NCBI RefSeq assembly: GCF_014303395.1
Contig: NZ_CP060298.1
Location: 4,359,001-4,423,000, forward strand
Length of the DNA stretch: 64,000 nt
Direction of reading: 5' to 3'
From: Nakamurella sp. PAMC28650
GTDB lineage: Bacteria > Actinomycetota > Actinomycetes > Mycobacteriales > Nakamurellaceae
This document shows positions 1-11,280 of this stretch, in pieces (positions within the stretch are counted from its first letter, which is position 1; the number at the start of each line of letters is the position of its first letter). Position numbers and translations under genes: made by a program. A model generated the notes under the pieces. The model was not told where the DNA came from and did no database searches. It saw nothing but the letters and a program-made list of their open reading frames with translations.

Positions 1-3000
1 TGGCCCAGCCCCAGGTCCGCACCATCACGCTCACCTACACGGCCGTGCTGGCCGACGTGCCGTCCGTCAGCCGCAACTCGACGGTGACCAACGGCGCCTC
101 CATCGCGTGGAACCCGGCGATCGGCGGCGGCATACCTCCGTTCACGGCGTCCGACATCTCCGCGACCGCCACGATCACCGTCACCGAACCGGTGGTCCAC
201 CTGACCAAATCGGTGTCCAACACCAACCCGGAGCCCGGCCAGGGCTTCGACTACACGCTCAGGGCGATCAACGGCGGCGGTCCGGGCGATGCCGGCACCG
301 GTCCCGCCTACGACGTCGGGATCAGCGACGCGGTACCGGCCGGCGTGGCCATCGACCCGGGGACCTTGCCGGGCGGGACCACGCTGACCGGGCAGGATCC
401 CAACGGCTCCGGCGGAACCCTGCGCTGGTCGATCCCCGGCCCGCTGGCCGTCGGCGGGTCGACGACGGTCACCTACCACGCCACCCTGGCGCCTTCGGCC
501 GGGCTGGGCACGGGCGGGCAGCGCAACACCGCCACCGTCACCGACGTCTACAGCCAGACCAACACCGGTGGCCGGCACTCGACGCCCGGAACCACTGCCT
601 CCCGCACCGTGACTCCCGACTTCCCGAAGATCGTGCCGACCAAGGCGGCCGTCACCACCGGCCCCGCCTACGCCGGAGCGCCTTTCACGTGGCAGCTGAC
701 GCTGACCAACGCCGGGACCGGCCGGGCGTACAACCTGAGCGCGACCGACACGCTGCCGTTGCACTGGACCTACGATGCCGGCTCGGCCAGGGTCACCACG
801 GCCGGCGGCACGGCAGTCGCCCTGGACCCGACGATCACCGCAGCGACCGCCACCAACGGTCCGAAGCTGACCTGGACCGGACTTGCCCCGCTGCAGGGCA
901 ACCCGTCGACCGACGGACTGGCACCCGGTCAGACCATCATCGTCACGCTGGATGCCACCCCCGGTCCGGATGCACCGACCACCAGCGGTACGGCCAGCCC
1001 GAACACCAACACGCTGACCTCCACCGGCACCGACGCGACGAATGCCGCCGGTGACGCGGTCGGGCCCTACGGCTCCGGAACGGGTACGGCGGTGGCGTTG
1101 ATCGCGGCTGCAGACGTCCAGATCACCAAAGCGGCAAATACTTTCACCGCCGGCAGTCAAGGCAGTTGGACGCTGACGGCGAAGAACAACGGCCCGGATC
1201 CGGCAGTCGGCCCGTTCAGCCTGACCGACACCGTCCCCAACCGCCTGACCCTGCCCGGTGGCGGCACCGGCGCCGCTCTGAGACTGATCTCGGCGACCGG
1301 CACCGGATGGTCCTGCACCACCAACTCGGGGACCGGAGCCGTGGCCTGTCCCGGACGAACGGCACCGAGGTGCTGCCGACCGGCCAGTCCTTCCCAGCCG
1401 TCACGGTCACCGTCGCCATCCCCCAGGACGCCGTCACGAGTTCGACCGTCCAGAACGCGGGCTCCATCGCCGATCGCACCTTCGACCCTGACACCGCGAA
1501 CAACACCGATTCCGCGACCGGCACGGTCGTCACCGAGGGCGATCTGAAGATCACCAAGACGCTCGCCGGCGTGATGACCGCCGGAGCGAACGCGAGTTAC
1601 ACCATCGGCGTCACCAACCTCGGCCCTTCGGTGTCGTTGGCCGATGCCGGCTCGCCGATCACGGTGACCGACACGCTGCCGGCCGGGACGACTTTCATCG
1701 CCGCTTCCGGCTCCGGCTGGAACTGTGCGGTTCCGGCCGCCGGTGTGCTGACCTGCCGATGGACCACGACCCTGGCTGCCGCGGCCGGCGCCGCCCCGTT
1801 GACCGTCACCGTTCGGGTGCCGTCCGATCGCACGTCACCGGTGGTCAACACGGCTGCGGTGACGCCGGGCAGCACCCCGGACGACGATTCGCTCGGGGGG
1901 ATCGACACGGCGTCGGTGACGACCACTCCCGATCAGCAGGCAGACCTCGGGATCTCCAAGGTGTTGGTGAACAAGGACACCCAGCCGATCGTCGCCGGCA
2001 CCGACCGAATCTACGAACTGGCGGTCACCAACTACGGGCCGTCCGACGCCACGGGTGTGGTCGTCACCGACACGTTGCCCGCCTTCGTCTCCTCCAGCGG
2101 CACGTTCACCTCGGTCTCCGGCACCTGGACCTGCGTGACCGCCGGACCACGCGTGACCTGCTCGCTCACCGGCGCACTCGCCGGCCCCAACCTGGGCGCC
2201 CCGGTCACCGACACCGTCCGCATCTCGGTCCACATCGCCGACAACTTCGATACCGCAACGAGTATCGTCAACTCTGCCACGGTGGGCGCAGACACCCACG
2301 ACCCCGGCCCGACCTCGAACACCACCTCGGACGACTCGTCGGTGACCGGACAGGCCGACCTCACCCTGGACAAGACCATCACCACCGCCGCCGTCGCCGG
2401 GCGCAGCATGAACTATCGATTGCAGGTACACAACCTCGGACCGTCGGTCGCCACCGGTCAGACCCTGGTGGTCGACACCCTGCCCACCGGATTGTCCTTC
2501 GATCCCGCCAATCTGCCCTCGGGCACCGGCTGGAACTGCAGCCTGACCAGCGCGGCCACCGTGACCTGTTCCTCCGCAGCCACCGTCGGGACCGATGCGT
2601 CCGGAGCCAACCTGGCCGGTCCCATCAACGCGCCCGTCCTGGTCGACGAGCAGGCGCTCGGCACCCTGGTGAACCGCGCCACGGTTTCCGGGCCGGTCTA
2701 CGACCCGGTTCCCGAGAACGACACCGTCACCAGGGACACGCCGATCACCCAGCTGGCCGACGTCTCGATCACCAAGACCGCGGCCAGGCCCACCGTGGTC
2801 GCCGGCACCGACGTCACCTACGGCATCGCGGTCGTCAACGCCGGGCCGTCGACCGCGCGCGGCCTGAGCGTGGTCGACACCCCGGACCCCGGTCTGGTGG
2901 TCACCGCGCTCTCCGGCCCCGGTTGGAGCTGCACCCTGGCCACACTGACCTGCCTGCGGGACGAGTTGACCGTGGCCGGCGGCGTCTCGACGATCACCGT

Positions 3001-6000
3001 GACCGCGCATCCTGACTCCGCAGTAGCGACCGGCACCTCGCTCGTCAACAAGGCCGACCTGACGGTGACCACTCCGCACAGCCCCGGCGCTCCCGCCTGG
3101 CACGGCCAGGACATCATCTCGGTCAGCACGACCGCGGGCGTTTCCCTGACGAAAACCCACGACAGCGCCAGTGATCCCGTCTCGGCCGGCGATGCCGTCA
3201 ACTTCGCCCTGACCGCCTCGAACGCCGGTCCGTCGGATGCGGTCGGCCCTATCACCATCACCGACACTCTGCCGACCGGGATGTCCTACCTGTCCAGCCA
3301 GGGTCCCTGGACCTGCGCCGCCGCCGGCCAGGTGATCATCTGCACTCTGGACGGCGGTGCTCCCAGCATTCCGGCGGCTGGCCGGGCACCCGGACTCGCG
3401 CTGGCTGTGTCCATCAATTCCGGTGTGCTGAGTGCGACTCTCACCAACAGCGCCACCGTCTCCACCGGCACCCCGCAGGACCCGACCGTTCCCGTGTCGG
3501 CCACCGACACCGTCCCGGTGACGACCAGCGCAGATCTGACGGTGGTCAAGTCGCACACCGGCACCGCTACGGCCGGGGTGAACTTCGACTGGACGGTGAC
3601 CGTCACCAACCTGGGTCCGTCGATCTCGCGGGCCACCGCCGGCAACCCGATCACGGTGACCGACACGCTCCCCGCCGGCACCACCTTCGTCTCGGGAGGA
3701 AGTGGTGCGTCCGGATTCAGCTGCGTAACCGGACCCGTTGACAACACGGTGATCTGCACCCGCAGCGCCGACCTCCAGGTCGACCTGCCCGCCGGCACGC
3801 AGGCGGTGGCCTTCCCGATCCGGGTGGCGGTCGCACCATCGGTCCGCAGCACCTTGACCAACAACGCCTCGATCACCCCGGGCAGCACGACCGAACCGGC
3901 CGGAGCTGTTGCCGCAGCGGACAACACCACCAGCGATGCGGTCGACGTCACGACGCAGGCCGACCTGTCGATCACCAAGACCCACGCCCCCGGCGCGCGG
4001 GCAGTGGCCGGCAGCCCGTTCACCTGGACCATCACGGTGACCAACGCCGGTCCGTCCGACTCCTTCGCCGGCCAGGGCTCACCGATCACCGTCACCGACA
4101 CCCTGCCCGCCGGCGTCACCTTCGCCGGTGCAACGTCAGCTGAATTCACCTGTGCTGCAGGGGCTCCGAGCGGAACGGTCCAGTGCCTGGCCACCGCACC
4201 TCTGACCGTCGGGGACCACCCGATCAGCTTGACCGGGCTGGTGGATCCGGCGACGCTCGGCGACGCCGGTCAGGTCGACCCGCCGGTGCGTACGCTGTCC
4301 AACACCGCCGAGATCACCGCCTTCACCACCCCGGATCTGGCTGGTACCAACACCGCGGCCGACGTAGCACCTCTGGACACCAGAGCCGACCTGTCGGTCG
4401 TCAAGTCCCACGCGCACGGCGCGACTGCGGTACCGGGCCGGCAGTTCAGCTGGACCCTGCTGGTGAGGAACCTCGGCCCGTCGATCTCCCGCGCCTCGGT
4501 GCAGAGCCCCATCACCGTGACCGACACGCTGCCGGCCGGGGTCACCCTGGTGAGTGCCACCGGTGATGGCTGGGAGTGTGCGGCAGTCGGCCAACTGCTG
4601 ACCTGCACGGCGGGAACCGTTGCCGCACCGGTAGATCTCCCGGTGGGCACCACGGCGCCGATCACCGTCACCACCACTGTCGCGGTCGATGCCACCGGCA
4701 CCCTGACCAACGCAGCCACCGTGCACCCCGGCATCACCACCGATCCTGACGCCGCCGACCCCGCTGGCAACAACACCAGCACCGATACCGCCGTGCCGGT
4801 CGGTCCGCAGGCCGATCTGTCGATCGCCAAGTCGCACGACGCAGCAGGCGTCCGGGTCGGTGATCCCATCACCTTCACTCTGACGGTGGCCAACCACGGG
4901 CCTTCCGTTGCCAGGAACGTAGTGGTGCTGGACCCGATGCCGGTGGGCCTCACGCCGCTCTCGGCCCACGCCGACGGCTGGACATGCACGATCACCGGCC
5001 AACGGGTCGAATGCGCGTTGGCGTCGGCGTCCGGGCTGACACCGCTCACAGCACCGGGAGGGATGATCCAGCAGTTGATTGTCACGGCTACCGTGACCAC
5101 CGACGCCTACCCCGGGGTCATCAATGCGGCCACCGTATCCTCGTCGACACCGGACCCGTTGCCCAGCAACAACACCGCAGACGACCCGGTGAAAGTTCCG
5201 GCGCTGGACGACCTCTCGATCACCAAGGGACTGCTTAGCTCGATGGTGGTCGGTCGGCCGGCCGTCTACCGCCTGACCGTCACCAATCGCGGACCCACCG
5301 AGGCACCGGGCCCCCTCTCGGTGACCGACAAGCTGCCGACCGGCCTGACCGCCATCAGCGCCAAGGGCGTTCCGGTCACGGGTGCGCAGGCGCCCGGGAT
5401 AGCAGCGCAGACCACGTGTTCCATCGCCGCCACGATCAGCTGCACACTGCCTGGAGCGTTGGCAGCGGGCACTGCGGCAGTCATCGACGTGACGGTTCAG
5501 GTCGGTCCATCGGCGTACCCGAGCGTGACGAACAGCGCTACCGTGACCTCCGCTACCGCGGACACCGACCCGAGCAACAACTCCTCGACGGTGACCAGTC
5601 CGGTCACCCCACTGGCGGGTCTTGCACTGACCAAGGCGCTCGTCGGGACCGGTCCGGACAGCAGTGGTCTGCTCTCCTGGCGGCTGAGCATCACCAACTC
5701 CGGCCCCAACGTGTCCGACGCTCCGCTGACGGTGGTCGATCAGTTGCCGATCGGGCTGTCCTACAAGGACTTCAGCGGTTCGACCGACTGGTCGTGTCGA
5801 TCTGGCGGGCGCAGCGTGCAATGTGCCTTCGTCGGCACTCTCGGCGCCGGAGCCTCTGCTGCTGTACTGATCCAGACGACGGTCAGCGCATCGCCGGGGA
5901 CCGCTCTGGTGAACCGGGCGACGCTGCGCGGCGTCACCGGCCCGACGATCGCGGTCGCCGATGCCGGGTACTCCGTCCCGCCTGCAACGCCGGTGACGCC

Positions 6001-6205
6001 GCCGACCACCACGCCGCCGCGAACGCCGCCCGGCAGCAGTTCACCGGTCACCCCGCCGCCGGCGACGACACCACCGAACCCATCCGGCCGGCTACCCAAT
6101 ACCGGAGTCGACATCAGTCCGATGCTGCTCACCGCCGCGCTGCTCCTGCTGGCCGGTGTGGCGCTGTGCCTCGGCGGGCGAGGACGGCGGCTCCGCCGTC
6201 ACTGA
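1..6205 (+). CDS. Giant DUF11-repeat surface protein with LPXTG anchor (5' partial, one frameshift)
   Basis: The gene starts before the window. It is built of about 14 tandem DUF11 (Ig-like) units, each opening with a motif such as ADLSITK and containing NxGPS and VTDTLP, typical of long surface stalks or adhesins. The C terminus has a Pro/Thr-rich spacer, the sortase motif LPNTG, a hydrophobic helix and a short Arg-rich tail, so sortase attachment to the cell wall is expected. The reading frame shifts near 1354: the first part reads to about there in frame 3 and the repeats resume in frame 2. Adding one base after GG at 1353-1354 restores a continuous repeat. This is either a sequencing error or a disabled gene. 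Partner and ligand are unknown. Confidence 0.85.
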
Positions 6206-6354
6206 CTGGTCCAGGGTGAGCAGGAGAGGAGCGGCACCGGCTGATGGAGGACGGCGTGAGTGCCCTTCGTCCATGAACGGTGACCATCGCGCTGCGCGAG
6301 GCAGCGGTGACGAGTCCCCACAGCCGAGCGCCCGGCCGGGACGGGTCTACCCGG

Positions 6355-7345
6355 CACATCGCAACCGAAGGTGTAGGCCAGGCCTGAATCCGCCGGTCTC
6401 CAGCAGCGACCTCGCGACGTAGTTGGTCGGGTTCCGGAAGCCCGGAGCAGACCCAGCAGGTGCTCGAGGCGGCCGTTGATCGCCTCGGTCGTGCCCGGCC
6501 GGTCGAAGTACGCCAGGACCTCAGCGGCGCGTTGCTCGAGCGTTCGGCCCAGCGTGCGGATCTCGACCAGGGCGGCGGGGATTGCGGCGCTGAGCGTATC
6601 GATCAGCTTCCGCATCTTCCGTTTGCCGCCGGCTCGACCGGGGTCGCGGTAGGCGGCGACCATCGCCTGGTAGACGCCCCACGTCGCCTCGACCTACAGA
6701 CGATCTTCGTTGGCGAACAGCGGCGAGATCCGTTGCTGCTGGGTGTCGGTGAGCAGATCCGCACCGGCGGCAAGGGTGCGGCGCGCCGAAAGCAGTGGGT
6801 CGCCGGAGCGGCCGCCTTGGCCCAGGGTGCTGTTGCACTCGGCGTCGACGCAGTGCCAGGCTCTGCCCGGCCAGGCGGACGACGCGGAAGGGGTCCATTA
6901 CCACGGTGAAGTCAGGTTTCAGCTCCACGGGTGTCGGCGGTCTTGAACCCGGTGAACCCATCCATCGCCACGACCTCCACGCCCGTGAGGTGCTGGCAGA
7001 CCAGGCCGGTCAACGCCCGCCGCAACCCGCCGCGGGACAGCCGGGCCCGCGTCCGCGGCCCCGGACGTGTCCTGCCGCCACACATCCCCTCAGCTCTCTC
7101 ACGATACCGGCGGACCGTGACCAGTAGGATCATCGATCGCCAGCTGAGCGGTTCGTGGGCCGGTCGCCGTGTCGTGGAGTCTCGCGGCCGGCCTTGCCCG
7201 CCGCAGCGTCCGCATCGATCGTCGGGGTCTACGACGCGACAAGCCGGCACCGCCCGATCCGGTTCCAGGAACTGCCCGGTCACTCGCAAACCGAGCGCGT
7301 CGAGCCGGGCAACGACGCGCCGATCACGTCTACCCCCTAGACTGA
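6355..7345 (-). pseudogene. Decayed ISL3-family transposase
   Basis: Reading on the minus strand, the pieces follow ISL3 order. A zinc-ribbon N-terminal part (LDALGLRVTGQFLEPD, then DDRCGRCG) leads to RRALTGLVCQHLT. This is fused directly to VVAMDGFTGFKT near 6950, so the middle including the first catalytic Asp has been deleted. Next comes VVMDPFRVVRLAGQ in another frame, then a helical C-terminal part (INGRLEHLLGLLRASG) in a third frame. Several frameshifts and the internal deletion make it non-functional. No terminal repeats were found. It is not the same lineage as the two near-identical ISL3 copies to its right. Confidence 0.8.
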
Positions 7346-7416
7346 TAAGAGCCCGGTAACATGGGTGAACAACATTGGCGTGAGGAGCAAACCATGGAGG
7401 ATACCTTTCCCTACCG

Positions 7417-8076
7417 GTGTCGGTCGATGCAGGCGCGATGACGATACCCATTAATCGGCTGATCGTCGCGGTGAAGGTGCTGGCCGCACTGCTGGGGTTC
7501 AGCGCAATCGTCACCGAGATCGCCACCCTGGTGTCCGTCCGCCATTTCGTGGCCGCCAATTTCTTCAGCTTCTTCACCGTCGAGTCGAATGCGCTGGCCG
7601 TCGTTAGCCTGCTGCTGAGCAGCTTCGTTGCCGTGGCCGGCGGTATCTCGGCCCGGCTCGAATTTTTCCGCGGCGCAGTCACCCTGTTTATGACGACCAC
7701 CATTTTGATCTTCATCGTCCTGCTGTCCAGGTTGCCGGCATCCGAACTCACCGCGGTCCCGTGGGACAACACGGTGTTGCACTACATCATGCCGTTGGTG
7801 ATCATCATCGACTGGCTTATGGTGAACCGGCGACAGCCGATCGAGTTTCGCAGGGCGCTGCTCTGGTTGGCCTTTCCTCTGCTCTACCTGTCGTACAGCC
7901 TGATCCGCGGCCCGATCGTCGGATGGTATCCGTATCCGTTCATGGACGCTTCGGCGCACGGCTACTCCAGAGTCATCCTCACGTCGCTGATCATCGCTGT
8001 GGTGCTGACGGGCCTCACGGCGGTGATTTCGCGTGCGCCGGCGTGGATGCCCGGCAGGCATGCCGTCGCGCGCTGA
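7417..8076 (+). CDS. Pr6Pr-family integral membrane protein
   Basis: A 219-residue, very hydrophobic protein with about six predicted membrane helices. It resembles the actinobacterial Pr6Pr / FAR-17a-like family, including FFSFFTVESNALAV near residue 50, a central VPWDNTVLHYIMPLVIIIDWLM segment and the RGPIVGWYPYPFMD region near residue 165. The biochemical role of the family is not established. The start at 7417 is the longest option; ATG at 7438 also fits. The gene stands alone between an IS relic and an IS nest and appears intact. Confidence 0.7.
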   Translation: MSVDAGAMTIPINRLIVAVKVLAALLGFSAIVTEIATLVSVRHFVAANFFSFFTVESNALAVVSLLLSSFVAVAGGISARLEFFRGAVTLFMTTTILIFIVLLSRLPASELTAVPWDNTVLHYIMPLVIIIDWLMVNRRQPIEFRRALLWLAFPLLYLSYSLIRGPIVGWYPYPFMDASAHGYSRVILTSLIIAVVLTGLTAVISRAPAWMPGRHAVAR

Positions 8077-8231
8077 CATGGCCTGTTGCACCGACTCGTC
8101 GCCACGGAATACCCTCGCATCCGGTCTCATCACGAGTCTGCTGGCATCCCCGGCCGAGGTGTTAACCGGCCGCGCCAACAACGAGAAGTATCTGCATTGG
8201 TAACTGGTCAGGTCTCACCGCGGTGAAATAG
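8077..8231. other. Gene-free flank left of ISL3 copy 1
   Basis: No ORF, RNA gene or clear regulatory site is visible. The last eight bases (TGAAATAG) do not match the bases right of ISL3 copy 1 (CTCGTTTA), so this flank and the IS3 sequence at 9613 were probably not originally contiguous. Confidence 0.5.
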
Positions 8232-9612
8232 GGCTCTTGTGACGTTCTCGTGGGCGTCTTGACCCCTGGTTGTGGGCGACACACCGTGCCCGGTATAGCT
8301 TCTGGATTATCTAGAAACAGTCACTATCCAGGAGCACGGTGTGCGCGGTGTAACGATATGGCGAAAGCTGCTCGGTGTCGAGCAACTGCAGGTGTGCGAT
8401 GTGGCGTGGGAGGAGGCCGACGACCGGCAGGTGCTGGTCGTTTCGGTGCGTGCGACGAAGGGCGCCCGGAGTAGGTGCAGTCGATGCCGGCGTAGACGGC
8501 CGGGCTATGACCAGGGCGGCGGAACCCGGCGGTGGCGGTCGCTGGACTGGGGGTCGACGATGGTATTCCTGCAGGCTGCGGCTCCGCGGGTGAGTTGCCA
8601 GAGGCACGGGGTGGTCGTCGCGGCGGTGCCGTGGGCCCGACCCGGCGCGCGGGCAACCCGAGCGTTTGAAGACCAGTGCGCGTGGTTGGCGGCGCACACC
8701 GCTTCGTCGGTGGTGGCGCAGTTGATGCGGACGTCGTGGCGGCACGTGAGCGCAATCATCGAGCACGTCGTCGCCGACGGTTTGGCCGGCCGGGACGTGC
8801 TCGCGGGGCTGCAGCGGATCGGCATCGATGAAATCTCCCACCGCAAAGGCCAGCGGTATCTGACGTGCGTGGTCGATCAAGACTCCGGCAGATTGGTGTG
8901 GGCCGCACCGGGCCGCAACAGCGACACCCTGGGTCGGTTCTTCGACCAACTCGGCCCAGAACGGGCGGCGGCGTTGACGCACGTCTCGGCCGACGGGGCG
9001 CAGTGGATCCACGACACCGTGACGGCCCGCGCGCCGCAGGCGGTGCTGGGATTGGATCCGTTTCATATCGTGGGGTGGGCCACCCGGGAGTTGGACAAGG
9101 TCCGTCGTCAGACGTGGAACACGCTGCGGGGTAACAGTAGCTCTGCGCAGGCGTCGTCGGTGAAGGGCAGCCGCTGGGCATTGCTGAAAAACCCGGCGGA
9201 CCTGTCCCCGGAGCAACGCGGGTCCCTCGCCTCGATCGCCCAGACCAACCGGCATCTGTATCGGGCGTATCTGCTGAAGGAGCAACTGCGCGCGGTGTTC
9301 CAGGTCAAGGGCCAGGCCGGCCGTGAACTGCTGGCCGGCTGAATCGCCTGGGCCCGCCGCTCCCAACTCCCCGGCTTCATCGCCCTGGCCGCAACGTTGA
9401 AGCGGTTCCAGCAGCTGATTTGGAACACCCTGATCCACCACATGAGCAACGCCCAATCCGAGGCCACCAACACCCACCTACGGGCCTTGACCCGCAGGTC
9501 CTACGGCTTTCACAGCCCAGAAGCGTTGATAGCCATGGCAATGCTCACCCGCGGCGGGTTATGCCCGCCGCTTCCCGGACGCTAAACCACCCACGAAAAC
9601 GTCAGGAGACCC
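8232..9612 (+). mobile_element. ISL3-family insertion sequence, copy 1 (defective)
   Basis: The ends were fixed by comparison with copy 2. The left end starts GGCTCTTGTGACGTTC. The right end, read inward, is GGGTCTCCTGACGTTTTC. These are imperfect inverted repeats matching at about 19 of 23 positions. Length is 1381 bp. No target duplication flanks it (TGAAATAG versus CTCGTTTA), unlike copy 2, so an adjacent deletion or recombination is likely. It truncates the IS3 orfB 3' end at 9613. Confidence 0.85.
8341..9585 (+). pseudogene. ISL3-family transposase with a premature TGA
   Basis: Starts GTG at 8341 with an AGGAG box upstream. Near-identical to the intact 414-residue transposase at 9919-11163. 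It has the first DDE Asp in IGIDEISHRKG, the second in VSADGAQW and the Glu in SNAQSEATNTH. Codon 334 is TGA (9340-9342) where copy 2 has TGG (Trp), so translation stops before the catalytic Glu. The remaining frame is open to 9585. Other differences are few substitutions (for example Gln/Glu in FDxLGPERA), pointing to recent duplication. Confidence 0.9.
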
Positions 9613-9891
9613 CTCGTTTAGATGCCTGAAGCCTAACTCATATTCCACGGGTGTCAAGTAGCCCAATGAGGAATGGCGTCGGTGCGTGTTATAGTAAGTT
9701 TCGATCCACAGAAACGTTTCCCGTCGTAGACGTTTCAACGTCGGCCACGGCTTCGTATGGATCAGCTCCTTCTTGTACGTCGCGAAGAATGATTCGGCAA
9801 CCGCATTGTCATAGCAGGTGCCGGTGCGGCCCATCGACCGGCGGATACCATTCGCCCCGCAGAAGTCCGCGAAAATTCCGGACGTATATTG
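9613..9891 (-). pseudogene. IS3 orfB transposase, C-terminal piece
   Basis: Encodes the C-terminal third of an IS3-family integrase-core transposase. It reads QYTSGIFADFCGANGIRRSM, then GRTGTCYDNAVAESFF (with the catalytic Glu), KKELIH, and the family ending RRHSSLGYLTPVEYE. It is separated from its N-terminal part (12735-13331) by two later insertions. Joining position 9891 to 12738 restores the normal HSDRGTQYTS motif. It ends at GFRHLNE, where ISL3 copy 1 begins. Confidence 0.85.
9884..9891. repeat. 8-bp target duplication GTATATTG of ISL3 copy 2 (left)
   Basis: GTATATTG at 9884-9891 is repeated exactly at 11273-11280, directly outside the terminal repeats of ISL3 copy 2. Eight bases is the expected ISL3 duplication length. 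Confidence 0.9.
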
Positions 9892-11272
9892 GGGTCTCCT
9901 GACGTTTTCGTGGGTGGTTTAGCGTCCGGGAAGCGGCGGGCATAACCCGCCGCGGGTGAGCATTGCCATGGCTATCAACGCTTCTGGGCTGTGAAAGCCG
10001 TACGACCTGCGGGTCAAGGCCCGTAGGTGAGTGTTGGTGGCCTCGGATTGGGCGTTGCTCATGTGGTGGATCAGGGTGTTCCAAATCAGCTGCTGGAACC
10101 GCTTCAACGTTGCGGCCAGGGCGATGAAGCCGGGGAGTTGGGAGCGGCGGGCCCAGGCGATCCAGCCGGCCAACAGTTCACGGCCGGCCTGGCCCTTGAC
10201 CTGGAACACCGCGCGCAGTTGCTCCTTCAGCAGATACGCCCGATACAGATGCCGGTTGGTCTGGGCGATCGAGGCGACCGACCCGCGTTGCTCCGGGGAC
10301 AGGTCCGCCGGGTTTTTCAGCAATGCCCAGCGGCTGCCCTTCACCGACGACGCCTGCGCAGAGCTACTCCTACCCCGCAGCGTGTTCCACGTCTGACGAC
10401 GGACCTTGTCCAACTCCCGGGTGGCCCACCCCACGATATGAAACGGATCCAATCCCAGCACCGCCTGCGGCGCGCGGGCCGTCACGGTGTCGTGGATCCA
10501 CTGCGCCCCGTCGGCCGAGACGTGCGTCAACGCCGCCGCCCGTTCTGGGCCGAGCTCGTCGAAGAACCGACCCAGGGTGTCGCTGTTGCGGCCCGGTGCG
10601 GCCCACACCAATCTGCCGGAGTCTTGATCGACCACGCACGTCAGATACCGCTGGCCTTTGCGGTGGGAGATTTCATCGATGCCGATCCGCTGCAGCCCCG
10701 CGAGCACGTCCCGGCCGGCCAAACCGTCGGCGACGACGTGCTCGATGATTGCGCTCACGTGCCGCCACGACGTCCGCATCAACTGCGCCACCACCGACGA
10801 AGCGGTGTGCGCCGCCAACCACGCGCACTGGTCCTCAAACGCTCGGGTTGCCCGCGCGCCGGGTCGGGCCCACGGCACCGCCGCGACGACCACCCCGTGC
10901 CTCTGGCAACTCACCCGCGGAGCCGCAGCCTGCAGGAATACCATCGTCGACCCCCAGTCCAGCGACCGCCACCGCCGGGTTCCGCCGCCCTGGTCATAGC
11001 CCGGCCGTCTACGCCGGCATCGACTGCACCTACTCCGGGCGCCCTTCGTCGCACGCACCGAAACGACCAGCACCTGCCGGTCGTCGGCCTCCTCCCACGC
11101 CACATCGCACACCTGCAGTTGCTCGACACCGAGCAGCTTTCGCCATATCGTTACACCGCGCACACCGTGCTCCTGGATAGTGACTGACCCTAGATAAGCC
11201 AGAACCTATACGCAGCCCGGTGTGTCGCCCACAACCAGGGGTCAAACCACCCACGAGAACGTCACAAGAGCC
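9892..11272 (-). mobile_element. ISL3-family insertion sequence, copy 2 (intact)
   Basis: A 1381-bp element inverted relative to copy 1, with the same imperfect terminal repeats (GGGTCTCCTGACGTTTTC at 9892 and the complement of GGCTCTTGTGACGTTC ending at 11272). Perfect 8-bp target duplications flank it. It carries one intact transposase and is likely the active or most recent copy. It inserted into IS3 orfB immediately beside the IS30 element. Confidence 0.92.
9919..11163 (-). CDS. ISL3-family transposase (intact)
   Basis: 414 residues, the usual size for this family. A Cys-rich zinc-binding N-terminal segment (SRCSRCRRR) and helix-turn-helix region precede the DDE core: Asp in GIDEISHRKGQRY near residue 161, Asp in VSADGAQWIHD near 215 and Glu in SNAQSEATNTHLR near 379. 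GTG start with an AGGAG box. It catalyses cut-and-paste transposition of the surrounding element. It may also act on the inverted copy 1, whose ends are the same. Confidence 0.93.
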   Translation of the reverse strand: MRGVTIWRKLLGVEQLQVCDVAWEEADDRQVLVVSVRATKGARSRCSRCRRRRPGYDQGGGTRRWRSLDWGSTMVFLQAAAPRVSCQRHGVVVAAVPWARPGARATRAFEDQCAWLAAHTASSVVAQLMRTSWRHVSAIIEHVVADGLAGRDVLAGLQRIGIDEISHRKGQRYLTCVVDQDSGRLVWAAPGRNSDTLGRFFDELGPERAAALTHVSADGAQWIHDTVTARAPQAVLGLDPFHIVGWATRELDKVRRQTWNTLRGRSSSAQASSVKGSRWALLKNPADLSPEQRGSVASIAQTNRHLYRAYLLKEQLRAVFQVKGQAGRELLAGWIAWARRSQLPGFIALAATLKRFQQLIWNTLIHHMSNAQSEATNTHLRALTRRSYGFHSPEALIAMAMLTRGGLCPPLPGR

Positions 11273-11280
11273 GTATATTG

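Noticed and set aside
1835-5821. Long minus-strand ORFs opposite the DUF11 gene
   Set aside because: They are Arg/Gly-rich mirror frames produced by GC bias; the plus strand has clear repeat domains.
9613-9891. Inversion of the segment between the two ISL3 copies
   Set aside because: Copy 2 has matching target duplications and the IS3 frame is continuous across them, so the segment is in its original orientation.
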